Origin: Endozoicomonas numazuensis
GTDB taxonomy: Bacteria > Pseudomonadota > Gammaproteobacteria > Pseudomonadales > Endozoicomonadaceae
DNA length: 64,000 nt
Direction: 5' to 3'
NCBI RefSeq assembly: GCF_000722635.1
Contig: NZ_JOKH01000002.1
Location: 688,756 to 752,755, forward strand
Every line of letters starts with the position of its first letter. Position 1 is the stretch's first letter. The notes below the pieces were generated by a model. The model was not told where the DNA came from and did not search any database. It saw only the letters and a list, made by a program, of their open reading frames with translations. Of this stretch, positions 50,795-60,116 are shown piece by piece. Both the position numbers and the translations under genes were made by a program.

Positions 50795-52354
50795 TTGAGC
50801 ACGGAACTCATCGAGGCTTTACTGAAGCCCTCTGCCTATCCTCATCCCGTTGAGAAGATAGAGCTTCTGGAAACTCATATATCCTGGGTTATTCTGACAG
50901 GAGAAAGAGTCTACAAGATCAAAAAACCTATGGATTTTGGTTTCCTGAACTTCACCAAGCTGGAAGACCGAAAGACATTTTGTGAACTGGAGATGAAGCT
51001 GAATCAGCGTCTTGCTCCACGACTCTACGACTCGGTCATTCCCATCAGCGGTTCTCCGGACAACCCTATACTCAATGACAACACTAACCCCATCGAATAC
51101 GCCATTGTGATGCACCAGTTTCCACAAGAGAATATGCTGGATGCTATCAGCTCATCAGGTAAATTGACTCTGGAGCCTTTACTGGATGTAGCCGAGCAAC
51201 TGGCTGACTTTCATCAGAACATTGAAGTCAGCACTTCAGAACAACACTACGGTTCCGCAGAACACGTCTGGTTTCCGGTTAAACAAAACTTTGATCAAAT
51301 CAGGCCTTTGCTGAGTCAGAAACAAGACCTGCTCCAACTCGATAAACTTGAACAATGGGCTTCTGAAAGTTATCAGAGCCTTCTCCCTCTGATCAGAGAG
51401 CGAAAGGCTGAAGGTTTTATTAAAGCCTGCCATGGCGATGTCCATCTGGGCAATATCACCTTGTTTGAAGACAAAGTAACCCTGTTCGACTGCATTGAAT
51501 TCAACGAAGACTTCCGTTGGACTGATACCATGGCAGACCTCGGTTTTCTATGCATGGACCTGGACTCCAGAGGCCTTTCACACCTGTCGTCTTCAGTCGT
51601 TAATAGGTATATGGAAATCAATGGTGACTTCCGGGGACTGGGCCTATTAAATTTCTACAAAGCCTACCGGGCAGTGGTAAGAGCCAAAGTCGTCCTGTTC
51701 CGATTACACGGAGACGATATTACCGACCCATTGCGGTCAGAGGTACTGGCAGAGTACCGCCAATATACAGATCTTGCAGAAAGCTACTGCACCCTGGAAA
51801 AGCCGTTTCTTGCCATGATGCAGGGTCTGTCTGGTTCAGGAAAAACGACTGCAGGCAGAGAGCTGGTAGAACATTCCAACTGCGTGATGCTCAGAACGGA
51901 TATCGAGCGTAAAAGACTTTTTGGTCTCAAACCAGAAGCTTCCAGCCATGATGCCAAGCTGGATATCTATACACAGGAAGCCACTGATAAAACCTATTTG
52001 CAGATTCAGTCAACCGCTCGCTTTCTGTTAAGTCAGGGAATCTCTGTTGTTATTGATGGAGCGTCGCTCAAACTTCAGGAAAGATCACTCTGCTGTCAGC
52101 CTGCCATTGAGCTGAAAATCCCTTATTTTATTGTCAAATGTATGGCACCAGACAATGTTCTGAAGAGCCGTATTATTAAACGTCAATTCAATAACTCAGA
52201 CGCCTCTGAAGCGACGACAGACCTCATTCAACAACAACACCAATGGGAAGAACCACTCTCAGATCACGAAGAAAAGCACACCATAGTGCTAAATACCGCA
52301 GATAAAGGTTGGCGTAAAAAACTGCTAAGCGACCTGACTGATCAATTGAATTGA
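50795..52354 (+). CDS. Aminoglycoside-phosphotransferase-like/P-loop kinase fusion protein
   Basis: 519 residues with two domains. The first half is an APH/choline-kinase-like fold with the catalytic loop CHGDVHLGNITLF (near residue 212) and metal-binding FDCIEFNEDFRW. The second half has a zeta-toxin or gluconate-kinase-like P-loop, MMQGLSGSGKTTAGREL (near 345). This fusion is widespread and uncharacterised in proteobacteria. The TTG start at 50795 is assumed; no strong ribosome site is seen, and a nearby ATG at 50782 is in another frame. Confidence 0.82.
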   Translation: MSTELIEALLKPSAYPHPVEKIELLETHISWVILTGERVYKIKKPMDFGFLNFTKLEDRKTFCELEMKLNQRLAPRLYDSVIPISGSPDNPILNDNTNPIEYAIVMHQFPQENMLDAISSSGKLTLEPLLDVAEQLADFHQNIEVSTSEQHYGSAEHVWFPVKQNFDQIRPLLSQKQDLLQLDKLEQWASESYQSLLPLIRERKAEGFIKACHGDVHLGNITLFEDKVTLFDCIEFNEDFRWTDTMADLGFLCMDLDSRGLSHLSSSVVNRYMEINGDFRGLGLLNFYKAYRAVVRAKVVLFRLHGDDITDPLRSEVLAEYRQYTDLAESYCTLEKPFLAMMQGLSGSGKTTAGRELVEHSNCVMLRTDIERKRLFGLKPEASSHDAKLDIYTQEATDKTYLQIQSTARFLLSQGISVVIDGASLKLQERSLCCQPAIELKIPYFIVKCMAPDNVLKSRIIKRQFNNSDASEATTDLIQQQHQWEEPLSDHEEKHTIVLNTADKGWRKKLLSDLTDQLN

Positions 52355-52498
52355 TCTATTTTTCCTTCTTCGGCTGTCCATTTCTGGGCAGCTGTGAAGA
52401 CTCGTCTATCATTAACTCATTAAAAGAAATTTCCTTCTGACATTCAGAAATATCAAGCAACCCTTTCATGGACGCTTGGGACGATTTGGAAAACCGGT

Positions 52499-52759
52499 AT
52501 GGCAACTAACCTGATCGAATTAAAAAATCTGGGTAAAACTTCAGTGCAGTGGCTTAACGCTGTAGGTATTCGCACTCTCGAACAACTTCATGATGTAGGT
52601 GCTGTAGCCGCCTACTGCAAAGTTAGAGACAGAGGTTTCAAGGTATCCAAAGTATTGCTCTATGCAATGGAAGGCGCTCTGATAGGTGCTCACTGGAATG
52701 AGTTAGACAGTGATCACAAAGAACGCCTGCTGAGCGAAGTTAAAAACTTTCAGGGCTGA
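52499..52759 (+). CDS. TfoX C-terminal domain protein
   Basis: An 86-residue protein matching the C-terminal (helix-hairpin-helix-like) domain of TfoX/Sxy: LKNLGKTSVQWLNAVGIRTL and EQLHDVGAVAAYCKV, then LYAMEGALIGAHWNEL. The N-terminal domain of full-length competence regulators is absent, as in many stand-alone relatives. Its function is unknown. It converges with moeB one base away. Confidence 0.88.
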   Translation: MATNLIELKNLGKTSVQWLNAVGIRTLEQLHDVGAVAAYCKVRDRGFKVSKVLLYAMEGALIGAHWNELDSDHKERLLSEVKNFQG

Positions 52760-52760
52760 A

Positions 52761-53516
52761 TCAGGCGTTATCCTGATGTCCGCAGACAGGACATTCAGGA
52801 TCAGCGGCCAGTGATAGACTCTGCCACTGCATAGTGGCAGCATCGAACATCAACAGTCGGCCATTCAATGACTCTCCTGCCCCCGTCAACAGTTTGATGG
52901 CCTCAAGTGCCTGCATGGTACCTATAGTCCCGACTACGGGTCCCAATATTCCCGATTCCGAGCAACTCAGTTCTTCAGCGATTTCCTCTGAATAGAGGCA
53001 GCGATAACAGGGAGCATTCTCCTGCCATCGATCAAACACAGTGAGCTGACCACTGAGGCGGATAGCAGCTCCCGTCACCAATGGCACACCGGAATGAACA
53101 CTGCAACGATTGACCATAAATCGGCTGTCAAAGTTATCGGTAGCATCCAGAACCAGATCACTGTTCTCTACCAAAGCTAACAATTCCTGCTCTCCCAGTT
53201 TCCTGGGAATGGGCTCAATCTCAATTCCAGGATTCATGGCGCTGATTCTTGCAGCCACTGCATGTACTTTAAATTGTCCTATGTCATCAGTGGAAAAGGC
53301 TATCTGTCTTTGCAGGTTGGTGGTATCCACAACATCCGGATCAATAATGGTCAGCCTGCCAACACCTGCGGCCGCCAGATACATCGCTGCCGGACAACCC
53401 AGCCCTCCCATGCCAACAATCACAATATGGGCATTGAGCAGTCGCTCCTGCCCCTCAATGTCTACCTGAGGCAAAAGTATTTGTCGGCTGTAACGCAGCA
53501 GCTGATCGTCATTCAT
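52761..53516 (-). CDS. moeB: MoeB/ThiF-type sulfur-carrier adenylyltransferase
   Basis: A 251-residue E1-like enzyme that adenylates the C-terminus of the sulfur carrier MoaD (or ThiS). The nucleotide-binding loop VIVGMGGLGCPAAMYLA (near residue 32), the conserved DVVDTTNLQRQ and two CxxC zinc pairs (CYRC and CPVC) are present. MoeB is favoured by its length and lack of a rhodanese domain; ThiF is the alternative, since no moa or thi genes adjoin. Confidence 0.88.
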   Translation of the reverse strand: MNDDQLLRYSRQILLPQVDIEGQERLLNAHIVIVGMGGLGCPAAMYLAAAGVGRLTIIDPDVVDTTNLQRQIAFSTDDIGQFKVHAVAARISAMNPGIEIEPIPRKLGEQELLALVENSDLVLDATDNFDSRFMVNRCSVHSGVPLVTGAAIRLSGQLTVFDRWQENAPCYRCLYSEEIAEELSCSESGILGPVVGTIGTMQALEAIKLLTGAGESLNGRLLMFDAATMQWQSLSLAADPECPVCGHQDNA

Positions 53517-53607
53517 GTTGAAACGTCATGTTCACTGGGAAGGGAATGCTGCAGTATACCGCCCAGAACAGAGGCAGCAAGACCCCAGAGCAGCCAATAA
53601 AACACAA

Positions 53608-53633
53608 AAAAGCCCTGACAGAGCAGGGCTTTT
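53608..53633 (-). terminator. Rho-independent terminator of gcvH
   Basis: AAAAGCCCTG (53608-53617) pairs with CAGGGCTTTT (53624-53633); on the minus strand a T-run follows. It lies 23 bases past the gcvH stop. Confidence 0.88.
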
Positions 53634-53656
53634 CATGGATTGTCAGATTTCCCTTA

Positions 53657-54049
53657 TCAGGCTTCTGACTCTACGAATTCTGCGTAGCCTTCGGCATCCA
53701 TCAGTTCGCTCAACTGGCCTTCATCGGTAATCTTGATCTTGAAGAACCAGCCTTCATCATAAGGAGCACCATTGACGGTTTCCGGGGTTTCTTCGAGAGC
53801 TTCGTTGATAGCAACCACTTCACCAGAGATAGGCGCGTAGATGTCAGAAGCGGCTTTTACGGACTCAACCACACCCGCTTCATCTTCAGCAGCCAGAATA
53901 GAGCCCACTTCTGGCAGTTCAACGAAAACGACATCACCCAGAGCTTCCTGGGCATGATCGGTAATACCAATGGTGGCAGTACCGTCTTCTTCGATTCGGA
54001 TCCACTCATGGGAACGAACATAACGCAGTTCGGATGGGATGCTACTCAT
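53657..54049 (-). CDS. gcvH: Glycine cleavage system H protein
   Basis: A 130-residue lipoyl carrier protein that shuttles the aminomethyl group between P, T and L proteins. The lipoylation site is the Lys in [14 protein letters not shown] (near residue 67). [10 protein letters not shown] and [20 protein letters not shown] are typical. The gene stands alone here; gcvT and gcvP are not in the window. No glycine riboswitch is visible upstream. Confidence 0.97.
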   Translation of the reverse strand: MSSIPSELRYVRSHEWIRIEEDGTATIGITDHAQEALGDVVFVELPEVGSILAAEDEAGVVESVKAASDIYAPISGEVVAINEALEETPETVNGAPYDEGWFFKIKITDEGQLSELMDAEGYAEFVESEA

Positions 54050-54620
54050 CGAAAATTCCTCTGGTCACTTAACAATTTCATTCTTTTCAGTGGCTGTCAG
54101 TCGGAAGGCAGCCTACTGACGGCACCGCACATTTATCTAGAAGGTAGTCGAAAAGGCTGTACTTGTAATTTCAGTATTTACCCTGATCCAGATCACCGGG
54201 AAGCAGGCACTAAAAAGATATATAAAAACAGGACAGCCTGTCCTTTTACTAGTGATATTCCCCCGCTTCATCGCACTGATGAAGGTGACTTTCTATACCA
54301 CTATCAGCATTTATATATGTCGATTAGTCAGCTACTAAACCTCAGCAGCTGTGCTGAAAACCATCTTCTGGAAACAGTACTTTCAGGGCCCCGTCGAGCT
54401 TATGCTTTCCAGCATTTAATGCTTTAGAGCGCTTCAGGCTACTGACACCCGCTATTCAGACAGGCATTCTAACCAGAATCCATGACTCCGCCAATATTTC
54501 ATTCAAGACGAATGCACTCTGTTGACATTCATTGGCATGACTCAGATTCCGCACCTATACAAAAAGCCTTCCTCTGTGACAGACTGATTAAATCAGGGAT
54601 AAAAATAATCCGGGAACAGC
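54050..54620. other. Gene-free region between gcvH and the DinB-like gene
   Basis: 571 bases. Open frames here (for example 54482-54697) have no ribosome site or family features. The region holds a hairpin near 54230 and presumably the gcvH promoter. Nothing else was recognised. Confidence 0.5.
54228..54248. terminator. Possible bidirectional terminator
   Basis: AGGACA (54230-54235) pairs with TGTCCT (54239-54244) across a tight loop. TTTT follows on the plus strand and a longer T-run on the minus strand. There is no clear gene for it to serve. Confidence 0.4.
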
Positions 54621-55145
54621 ATGACTCTGACCGACGCCCGCCAATTCAATATCAGCACGCTCTCAGAACTGGAATCAGTACTCCTTCACTTGTCTGAAAA
54701 ACAATATAAGAAGACATCATCTCTTTTATCGAGCTCAGTAGGCACTCATGTCAGACACATCATTGAGTTCTATCATTGTTTTTTCAAAGGACTGGATTAT
54801 GGCGCTATAGATTACGACAACCGTCCCCGTAACCCGGTGCTGGAAGAGTCTGTGGATCAGGCCTTGGAATACCTGAAAAATGTTCATTTATTGCTTAGTG
54901 GGCAAGATATGTCCCACTACCCTGAAACGGTTTCAGTAGTGGCATTGACAGGTTCCGGAAGCCCTGTTCAAACCAGCAGCAGTATTATCAGAGAACTGCT
55001 TTTTCTGCAGAGTCACACGACCCACCACCTCGCCCTCATTGCCCTGATGCTGGAGCAGGAAGGCATCAAACTACCCCTCGACTTTGGTGTAGCCACTTCT
55101 ACCAGACGGCATCGCCAGGCCGCCGAAGAGCCTGCCCAGGAATAG
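54621..55145 (+). CDS. DinB-like four-helix protein
   Basis: A 174-residue helical protein. The three metal-ligand histidines of DinB/YfiT-type proteins appear as HVRHIIEFYH (near residues 44-53) and QSHTTHHLALI (near 134-142). Such proteins are often thiol-dependent transferases or hydrolases; the substrate is unknown. It converges with olsF. Confidence 0.78.
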   Translation: MTLTDARQFNISTLSELESVLLHLSEKQYKKTSSLLSSSVGTHVRHIIEFYHCFFKGLDYGAIDYDNRPRNPVLEESVDQALEYLKNVHLLLSGQDMSHYPETVSVVALTGSGSPVQTSSSIIRELLFLQSHTTHHLALIALMLEQEGIKLPLDFGVATSTRRHRQAAEEPAQE

Positions 55146-55168
55146 GTTGGCTCTCATATAATAAAGTC

Positions 55169-56947
55169 TTATGCTGCAGGCCGGTTATATTCGAGGAAGG
55201 CTCTGGCTCCGGCTGCCCCCATATATTTATTGAGCGTTCTTTCGTCTACTTTCTGAAGATCAACAATAATCAATCCATCCAACGCATTGTTAAAATCCGG
55301 GTCAACATTAAAAGCGGCCAGCTCACCACGCAGTTTTAAGTACTGCTTCAGTAAGATGGGAATCCCTTTATTATCTTTCTCTATCTGTTGCACCAGGGAA
55401 GAGAGCTTTTCAAAGTCTGTCAGCCCCAATAAGTCGGTCTGGTTCCAGAAACGACCTTTGCCTGGCTTTAAAGGCGTTGTGGGCTGCACCAAATCACGAA
55501 GTACACTGTCTGAATTATTCATAGACAGACAGCCTGCCATCAGTTGACGTGAAACCTCGCTGTAATCACTGCTAATGCTGACTGGACCAAACAATACTTT
55601 GTACCATGGGTTCGCCGCTACATACGCACCAATACCTTTCCACAACATCATCAGAGCACTCAGACTTCTCTGATACTCAGGCACTACAAAGGATCTCCCC
55701 ATTTCGAGGCAATTGCCCAGCTTGTGGATAAACTCTGCGTGATAACGGAATAAGCTGCGGGAGTATATGCCATGCACACCTTTAGAACGGAGGATTTGGT
55801 CGACCTGCCCGATCCGATAAGCACCCATGATTTTTTCTTCTTTATGATTCCAGAGAAACAGATGAAGGTAATATTCATCATACTCATCCAGATCTCTGGG
55901 TTTACCTGTACCTTCACCCACCCCCCGAAAAGTGACTTCCCTGAGGCGGCCAATTTCGGGCAGTACTTGAGACAGCTGCTCTGATCGTGCGCAATAAACA
56001 CTCATTTCTCCCTTTTCCAGCAGCAGGCACTCCTCTGGCAGCTGTTCAACATTGGCTTTCAGTGCTTCAGGAGAAACAGGGGCTGCAACTGGCTGTTCTT
56101 TTCTCTCTTTACGAGGTAGAGAAACCAATTTGGTTCTAACTGGTTTATGCGTGGATAATAGATAGGTATTCAAGCGAAGGTAGTTGGTTAAAGCAGCATC
56201 AGAGCTCATCGACTGATAATCTGACTCATCTAATGTGCGGCCTATTCGAAAGCTCAGGGTTGAACCTCTTTTATTAAGCAGTTCCCTGATCAACCTGACT
56301 GTTCTTAAACGGGGATGAATCAGCCCCATGACCTGAAATAGCCAGCCATTTCTACCTTCTATAAAAACAGGTGTGACTTTAGCCTGTGTTTGTCTGATGA
56401 TTCGAGCGGCTGTATTTCTCCATTTTGGATCTGTAACCTGCCTTAACGAGAGGTCAAGGCTGGAGACTTCACCTGCAGGAAAAATAAGCAGCTGATGACC
56501 ATCAGCCACCCACTTCCTGGCCTCTTCAATCGCATTTACATTCTTCTTTCTGTTATTGGCATTAATAATATCAACGCCAATAAAAAGCTCTTTTAATTCG
56601 TGAATACGACAAAGTAACTCATTAGTCAGCACCTTTACATCAGGACGTACCTGCAACAAAAGATCGGCAAGCGCTACACCTTCAATACCACCAAACGGGT
56701 GATTTGCCACAATAACCGAAGGGCCTGTTTCAGGGATTGAATCCAGATCCCCCGAGGCTACCTGGTGTTGAACATTAAAAATCTTCAGCACCAGTTTAAT
56801 AAAATCATCTGAAGGGTATTCTTCATTGACTTCTTTTTTATAGAGCTGATCCATAGTTTTTAAACCTAAAAACCACTCAGCAGCAGCCTCAGGTAAACCA
56901 GACCGTGTTTTTTTTGGAAGCCTGAATGGAGAACTGTCAGGAGTCAT
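55169..56947 (-). CDS. olsF: OlsF-type bifunctional acyltransferase for ornithine lipids
   Basis: 592 residues. The N-terminal half is a PlsC-type O-acyltransferase (VANHPFGGIEGVALADLL near 85, LLIFPAGEVSSLD near 155); the C-terminal half is an OlsB-type N-acyltransferase (YCARSEQLSQVLPEIGRLRE, then YDEYYLHLFLWNHKEEKIMG and CLEMGRSFVVPEYQRS). This order matches OlsF, which makes phosphorus-free ornithine lipids from ornithine in two acylation steps. It is full length and monocistronic. Confidence 0.85.
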   Translation of the reverse strand: MTPDSSPFRLPKKTRSGLPEAAAEWFLGLKTMDQLYKKEVNEEYPSDDFIKLVLKIFNVQHQVASGDLDSIPETGPSVIVANHPFGGIEGVALADLLLQVRPDVKVLTNELLCRIHELKELFIGVDIINANNRKKNVNAIEEARKWVADGHQLLIFPAGEVSSLDLSLRQVTDPKWRNTAARIIRQTQAKVTPVFIEGRNGWLFQVMGLIHPRLRTVRLIRELLNKRGSTLSFRIGRTLDESDYQSMSSDAALTNYLRLNTYLLSTHKPVRTKLVSLPRKERKEQPVAAPVSPEALKANVEQLPEECLLLEKGEMSVYCARSEQLSQVLPEIGRLREVTFRGVGEGTGKPRDLDEYDEYYLHLFLWNHKEEKIMGAYRIGQVDQILRSKGVHGIYSRSLFRYHAEFIHKLGNCLEMGRSFVVPEYQRSLSALMMLWKGIGAYVAANPWYKVLFGPVSISSDYSEVSRQLMAGCLSMNNSDSVLRDLVQPTTPLKPGKGRFWNQTDLLGLTDFEKLSSLVQQIEKDNKGIPILLKQYLKLRGELAAFNVDPDFNNALDGLIIVDLQKVDERTLNKYMGAAGARAFLEYNRPAA

Positions 56948-57128
56948 CCGTTTTTCCCTTTCTCTTTGATGTGAAAAGCCTTGTTGTCTGGCCGCTAAAC
57001 ATCAGTAATAGCAACAATGCTTTTCTACCTCTATAGGCATTGTTTTCAGTCCAGCTCAGGAGACCGGCCAACTTCCTATCTTTTATAATGAACAAGCTGA
57101 CCTTTATGAACAAGACTAGGAAGGAGAA

Positions 57129-57323
57129 ATGACAAACCCATTAACAGATTGTGAAAACACTGTGACGATATTCATTGGGAGAATGGGCGGGATACTCCTA
57201 TCCCGCTCAAAGAAGCGTGCATTAGAAAAGAATACGCTTGATCGCATTATCGGTATCAAAAAACTCCATAATAGCGACAACTACTGCAGCCACCAGCATG
57301 CCAGAAGCATTGTAAAAGAGTAG
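57129..57323 (+). CDS. Possible small protein with a strong ribosome site
   Basis: A 64-codon frame whose ATG is preceded by AAGGAGAA at ideal spacing. The product is basic in its middle (LLSRSKKRALEKN) with no family match that I recognise. Its second half lies antisense to the DoxX gene, which argues against it. Low confidence. Confidence 0.25.
   Translation: MTNPLTDCENTVTIFIGRMGGILLSRSKKRALEKNTLDRIIGIKKLHNSDNYCSHQHARSIVKE
57187..57206. terminator. Palindromic hairpin beyond the DoxX gene
   Basis: GCGGGATA (57187-57194) pairs with TATCCCGC (57199-57206), 16 bases past the minus-strand DoxX stop. No T-run follows. Confidence 0.35.
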
Positions 57324-57668
57324 TCCTCCGTCATCTCCGATAATATTTCCCGTATTATCGAACTCGGGCATATTGATACCCAGTGGTGTAAACAGATGGA
57401 AGAAGACAGCCCCTGCCATAACACCTGCAGAAAGAATGGCTCCGTATAGTCTGCAGGCAGGAATCATCAAAAGTATCGCAGCAATCAGCTCTGTAATACC
57501 CACACCATAAGCACCATACTCAGCAAACCAGTCCAGACCTGACCAGTTCCCCAGAACACTGAAAATGTATACGGTCTCGTAAGCATCCGTGAATTTGAAA
57601 AACAGGGATTGTACAAATACAAAAGCAATGTATATACACAATATCCACTTAAAGCCTTCCTTGAACAT
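57222..57668 (-). CDS. DoxX-like membrane protein
   Basis: A 148-residue protein with four membrane spans and the DoxX pattern (FVFVQSLFFKFTDA at the first span, VGITELIAAILLMIP in the second, LSAGVMAGAVFFHLF in the third). Family members may act in redox or membrane integrity; the role is unknown. It follows the YHS gene by 15 bases, so the two form an operon. Confidence 0.8.
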   Translation of the reverse strand: MFKEGFKWILCIYIAFVFVQSLFFKFTDAYETVYIFSVLGNWSGLDWFAEYGAYGVGITELIAAILLMIPACRLYGAILSAGVMAGAVFFHLFTPLGINMPEFDNTGNIIGDDGGLLFYNASGMLVAAVVVAIMEFFDTDNAIKRILF

Positions 57669-57683
57669 AATGCTCTCCTTGCA

Positions 57684-58124
57684 TTAATTAGCCATCATTT
57701 TTGGCCAGTTCGTATCACCCAGCTTGATGAAGCCCGGTATATCTTTCTGCCACTTTCCCTGAATATCTGCGTCGTAATTCAGATAAAGTTTCTTGTCTAC
57801 AATTTTCCAGTAATTGGGATCACCTGGCGCTCTTTGTTTTTTTTCAGCCACAGCCCAAGCGCAATAACCACCGTACTGAGGACGATATTTATCAGGTTCT
57901 CTCTTGAACATATCAAGGTGTTTTTCAGAGGAGAAGTACCATTCTACATCCAGATACTTGTACTTGAATCGGGCGTTACCCTTAACGGCTTTACCTTGAG
58001 TAAAATAAGCCACCGTGTCATACCCACTGACTGCTTTATTACTGAACCAGCCGGTATAAATATTCTTGGCAGCAAAAGCATTGCTGCTGAACAGCAACAC
58101 CAGAGCCAAAATAGCGCGGATCAT
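57684..58124 (-). CDS. Periplasmic YHS-domain protein
   Basis: A 146-residue secreted protein with a signal peptide ending SNAFAAK, then a YHS-type metal-binding fold (VSGYDTVAYFTQGKAVKGNA, then EVEWYFSSEKHLDMF-like LDVEWYFSSEKHLDMFKR, and YGGYCAWAVAEKK). The single Cys and the following residues may bind copper or another metal. A GGAGGCGAGG site sets the ATG at 58124; a longer frame to 58193 would overlap the ATP-grasp gene. It is in an operon with DoxX. Confidence 0.85.
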   Translation of the reverse strand: MIRAILALVLLFSSNAFAAKNIYTGWFSNKAVSGYDTVAYFTQGKAVKGNARFKYKYLDVEWYFSSEKHLDMFKREPDKYRPQYGGYCAWAVAEKKQRAPGDPNYWKIVDKKLYLNYDADIQGKWQKDIPGFIKLGDTNWPKMMAN

Positions 58125-58144
58125 CCTCGCCTCCCTGCGGACAA

Positions 58145-59296
58145 TTACTCCGTATCCGGATATTGTCTGACAAGCTCTCGCTCCTGCTTCCATTGTTTAT
58201 ACAACGCAAAAATGGAAGGTGGGCGAAATCCCCGGCGCCGATTGAGCCACCCCAGTCGAAAGAGCGTGCGATACTGATAAAACAGAACTCGATAGACTTC
58301 TCTCAGAGAATTTCTGCAATCCCAGATATGGGCTGCTTCGCTACTGGCACCATTCACTTCAAGTATATAGTAATTTTCGCCATTCATTATAGAATTTATA
58401 TCTCTAAATCGAATATCAATGCGTCCGTAGAAGTAGTCTGGCAAGCCTTCAGCCACTTTATCAAAGGCTTCTTCAAGCTTCGGGGTTATATATTCCCTGC
58501 CATCTCGGAAGATAGCGCCTCTGGAATGACTGCCTGCAAATGCCAATCGAAATGGAACGTCTCTGGGAATAACCTGCTCCAACTTTTGAAAATGACGCCT
58601 GAAATACAGCTGGCTGACTTTACTGGCCCTTGGATCTTTTTCGATTAACTGCCGCAAAGTATCCACGCCATTTCCAATCACATAAGGAGGGTATTTCAGT
58701 GTCATTGAAAATATCCGTCCTCGTTCTTCCCCCGGGTAACGAATGTAAAATACACCGGCCTCTGCTTCATACGGTATGACTTTCTGAAGCATAATCTGAC
58801 CCGAACTGGGAAAGTTATTGATATAAGCTTTAAGCTCCAGAGTATCTCTGACAATTTGAACCCCTGCCCCCCGGCAGCCGACATCAGGCTTGGCAATAAC
58901 TGGAAACTCCAGCTCAATAGACCCCATAAGCTGGCGAGCTTGCCAGACAGCATCTTCTGTTGAACTCCAATCCGAAATAAGGCACCAGGGCGCAATTTTT
59001 TCTCTGGCCTCTCCAGAAGCGGATGAAAAAATTTCTGACTTTGATTCCCCTACCATTCCACTAAGGCTGATTCCGGGGTTACTGATTAAAGGTAAGCTGA
59101 CTCCCCTATATCGAATCGATAACCAAAGCCATTGCACAGCGACGGGAAGATAAAAAATATAACTGGGCCAGAATTCAAAATAGGAAATGGTTTTATCCGA
59201 CATATCCAGTGGTGGCATTCCCTGATGAACCACCTTGTCTTTTCCGTCAGGGCGTACAAATGTTTCAACCAGACGTTCCGTGTCGGTTATTTCCAT
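58145..59296 (-). CDS. ATP-grasp domain protein
   Basis: A 383-residue protein with an ATP-grasp fold: ELEFPVIAKPDVGCRGAGVQ (near residue 125), QKVIPYEAEAGVFYIRYPGE, and the metal-binding end RIDIRFRD with YYILEVNGASSEAAH (near 330). It resembles D-Ala-D-Ala ligase-like enzymes that join an acid to an amine, substrate unknown. ATG at 59296 is favoured; it begins 2 bases after the DedA stop, so the two are coupled, hinting at a membrane-lipid or envelope role. Confidence 0.82.
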   Translation of the reverse strand: MEITDTERLVETFVRPDGKDKVVHQGMPPLDMSDKTISYFEFWPSYIFYLPVAVQWLWLSIRYRGVSLPLISNPGISLSGMVGESKSEIFSSASGEAREKIAPWCLISDWSSTEDAVWQARQLMGSIELEFPVIAKPDVGCRGAGVQIVRDTLELKAYINNFPSSGQIMLQKVIPYEAEAGVFYIRYPGEERGRIFSMTLKYPPYVIGNGVDTLRQLIEKDPRASKVSQLYFRRHFQKLEQVIPRDVPFRLAFAGSHSRGAIFRDGREYITPKLEEAFDKVAEGLPDYFYGRIDIRFRDINSIMNGENYYILEVNGASSEAAHIWDCRNSLREVYRVLFYQYRTLFRLGWLNRRRGFRPPSIFALYKQWKQERELVRQYPDTE

Positions 59297-59298
59297 GG

Positions 59299-59862
59299 TT
59301 ATTTCAACACTCCATATGTGCGATAAATCAATCGATGTCCATACATGATTAAAATCACGACAACAGGTAACAAAATCCACTTCCAAAGGCCTAATTCAGA
59401 CCAGAACATAACTCCAACCGCATAAAAGCCCGAAAATAAAAACGCAGTCCAGACAATAGAAGCAATAAAAACCAACATAAAAAACTTTAAGAAAGAGAGC
59501 TTAAAGAATCCACAGGCTGTATAAACAGGAAATCTCAGTCCCGGTATAATCCGCACAGATAGCACGGTCGTCGACATTCGATTTTCCAGCCAAACTCCAG
59601 AACGTTCAACAGATGAAAGGTCAAGAAAACGACTTAGTCTGTTTACTTTTCTGGCAAGAACGCCTAATCCATAAAGCCCAAGATCACCTGTAAAGATACC
59701 AATAAACAGTGCCCAAAATGCCAATTGACTGCTGATGGCTCCGTCTGCACTTAATAAAGCCGCGAATACGATAGCAGCATCTTCCAATATATAGCTGCCC
59801 AAAAGAATGAGTAATGCCAGCAACCAGGGATGCTGAATAGAACTCAACCAGTACTCAAGCAT
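59299..59862 (-). CDS. DedA-family membrane protein
   Basis: A 187-residue polytopic protein of the DedA/SNARE-associated family. The motif region FTGDLGLYGLGVLARK (near residue 57), then RIIPGLRFPVYTACGF (near 103), carries the conserved acidic and Arg residues of undecaprenyl-phosphate or lipid flippases. It is coupled to the downstream ATP-grasp gene by a 2-base gap. Confidence 0.87.
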   Translation of the reverse strand: MLEYWLSSIQHPWLLALLILLGSYILEDAAIVFAALLSADGAISSQLAFWALFIGIFTGDLGLYGLGVLARKVNRLSRFLDLSSVERSGVWLENRMSTTVLSVRIIPGLRFPVYTACGFFKLSFLKFFMLVFIASIVWTAFLFSGFYAVGVMFWSELGLWKWILLPVVVILIMYGHRLIYRTYGVLK

Positions 59863-60116
59863 ATCTCAACTGCCATTTTTTTGTCATTTGATTCAGGTTA
59901 TAACGTTGAAACATGGTAATTCAATCATAAACAGCAGAAATTACAGATCTGATATGACACATCAGGTGGATTATTACTTGGTTCAAACTCTTAATACAAG
60001 GCACCCCCTGTACAGGAAAAACGACACCTCTTCGAAGATGCAGTGTCGTCCTGTTTAACATCAACCATACTATTTTGAATCGCTTTTCTAAGAACCAGAG
60101 ATAAGGATATCTCGCC

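Noticed and set aside
54050-54430. Possible glycine riboswitch upstream of gcvH
   Set aside because: No tandem aptamer pattern is visible on the minus strand, and the hairpin at 54230 looks like a terminator.
54482-54697. 71-codon open frame before the DinB-like gene
   Set aside because: It overlaps the start of the DinB-like gene in another frame, has no ribosome site and shows no family pattern.
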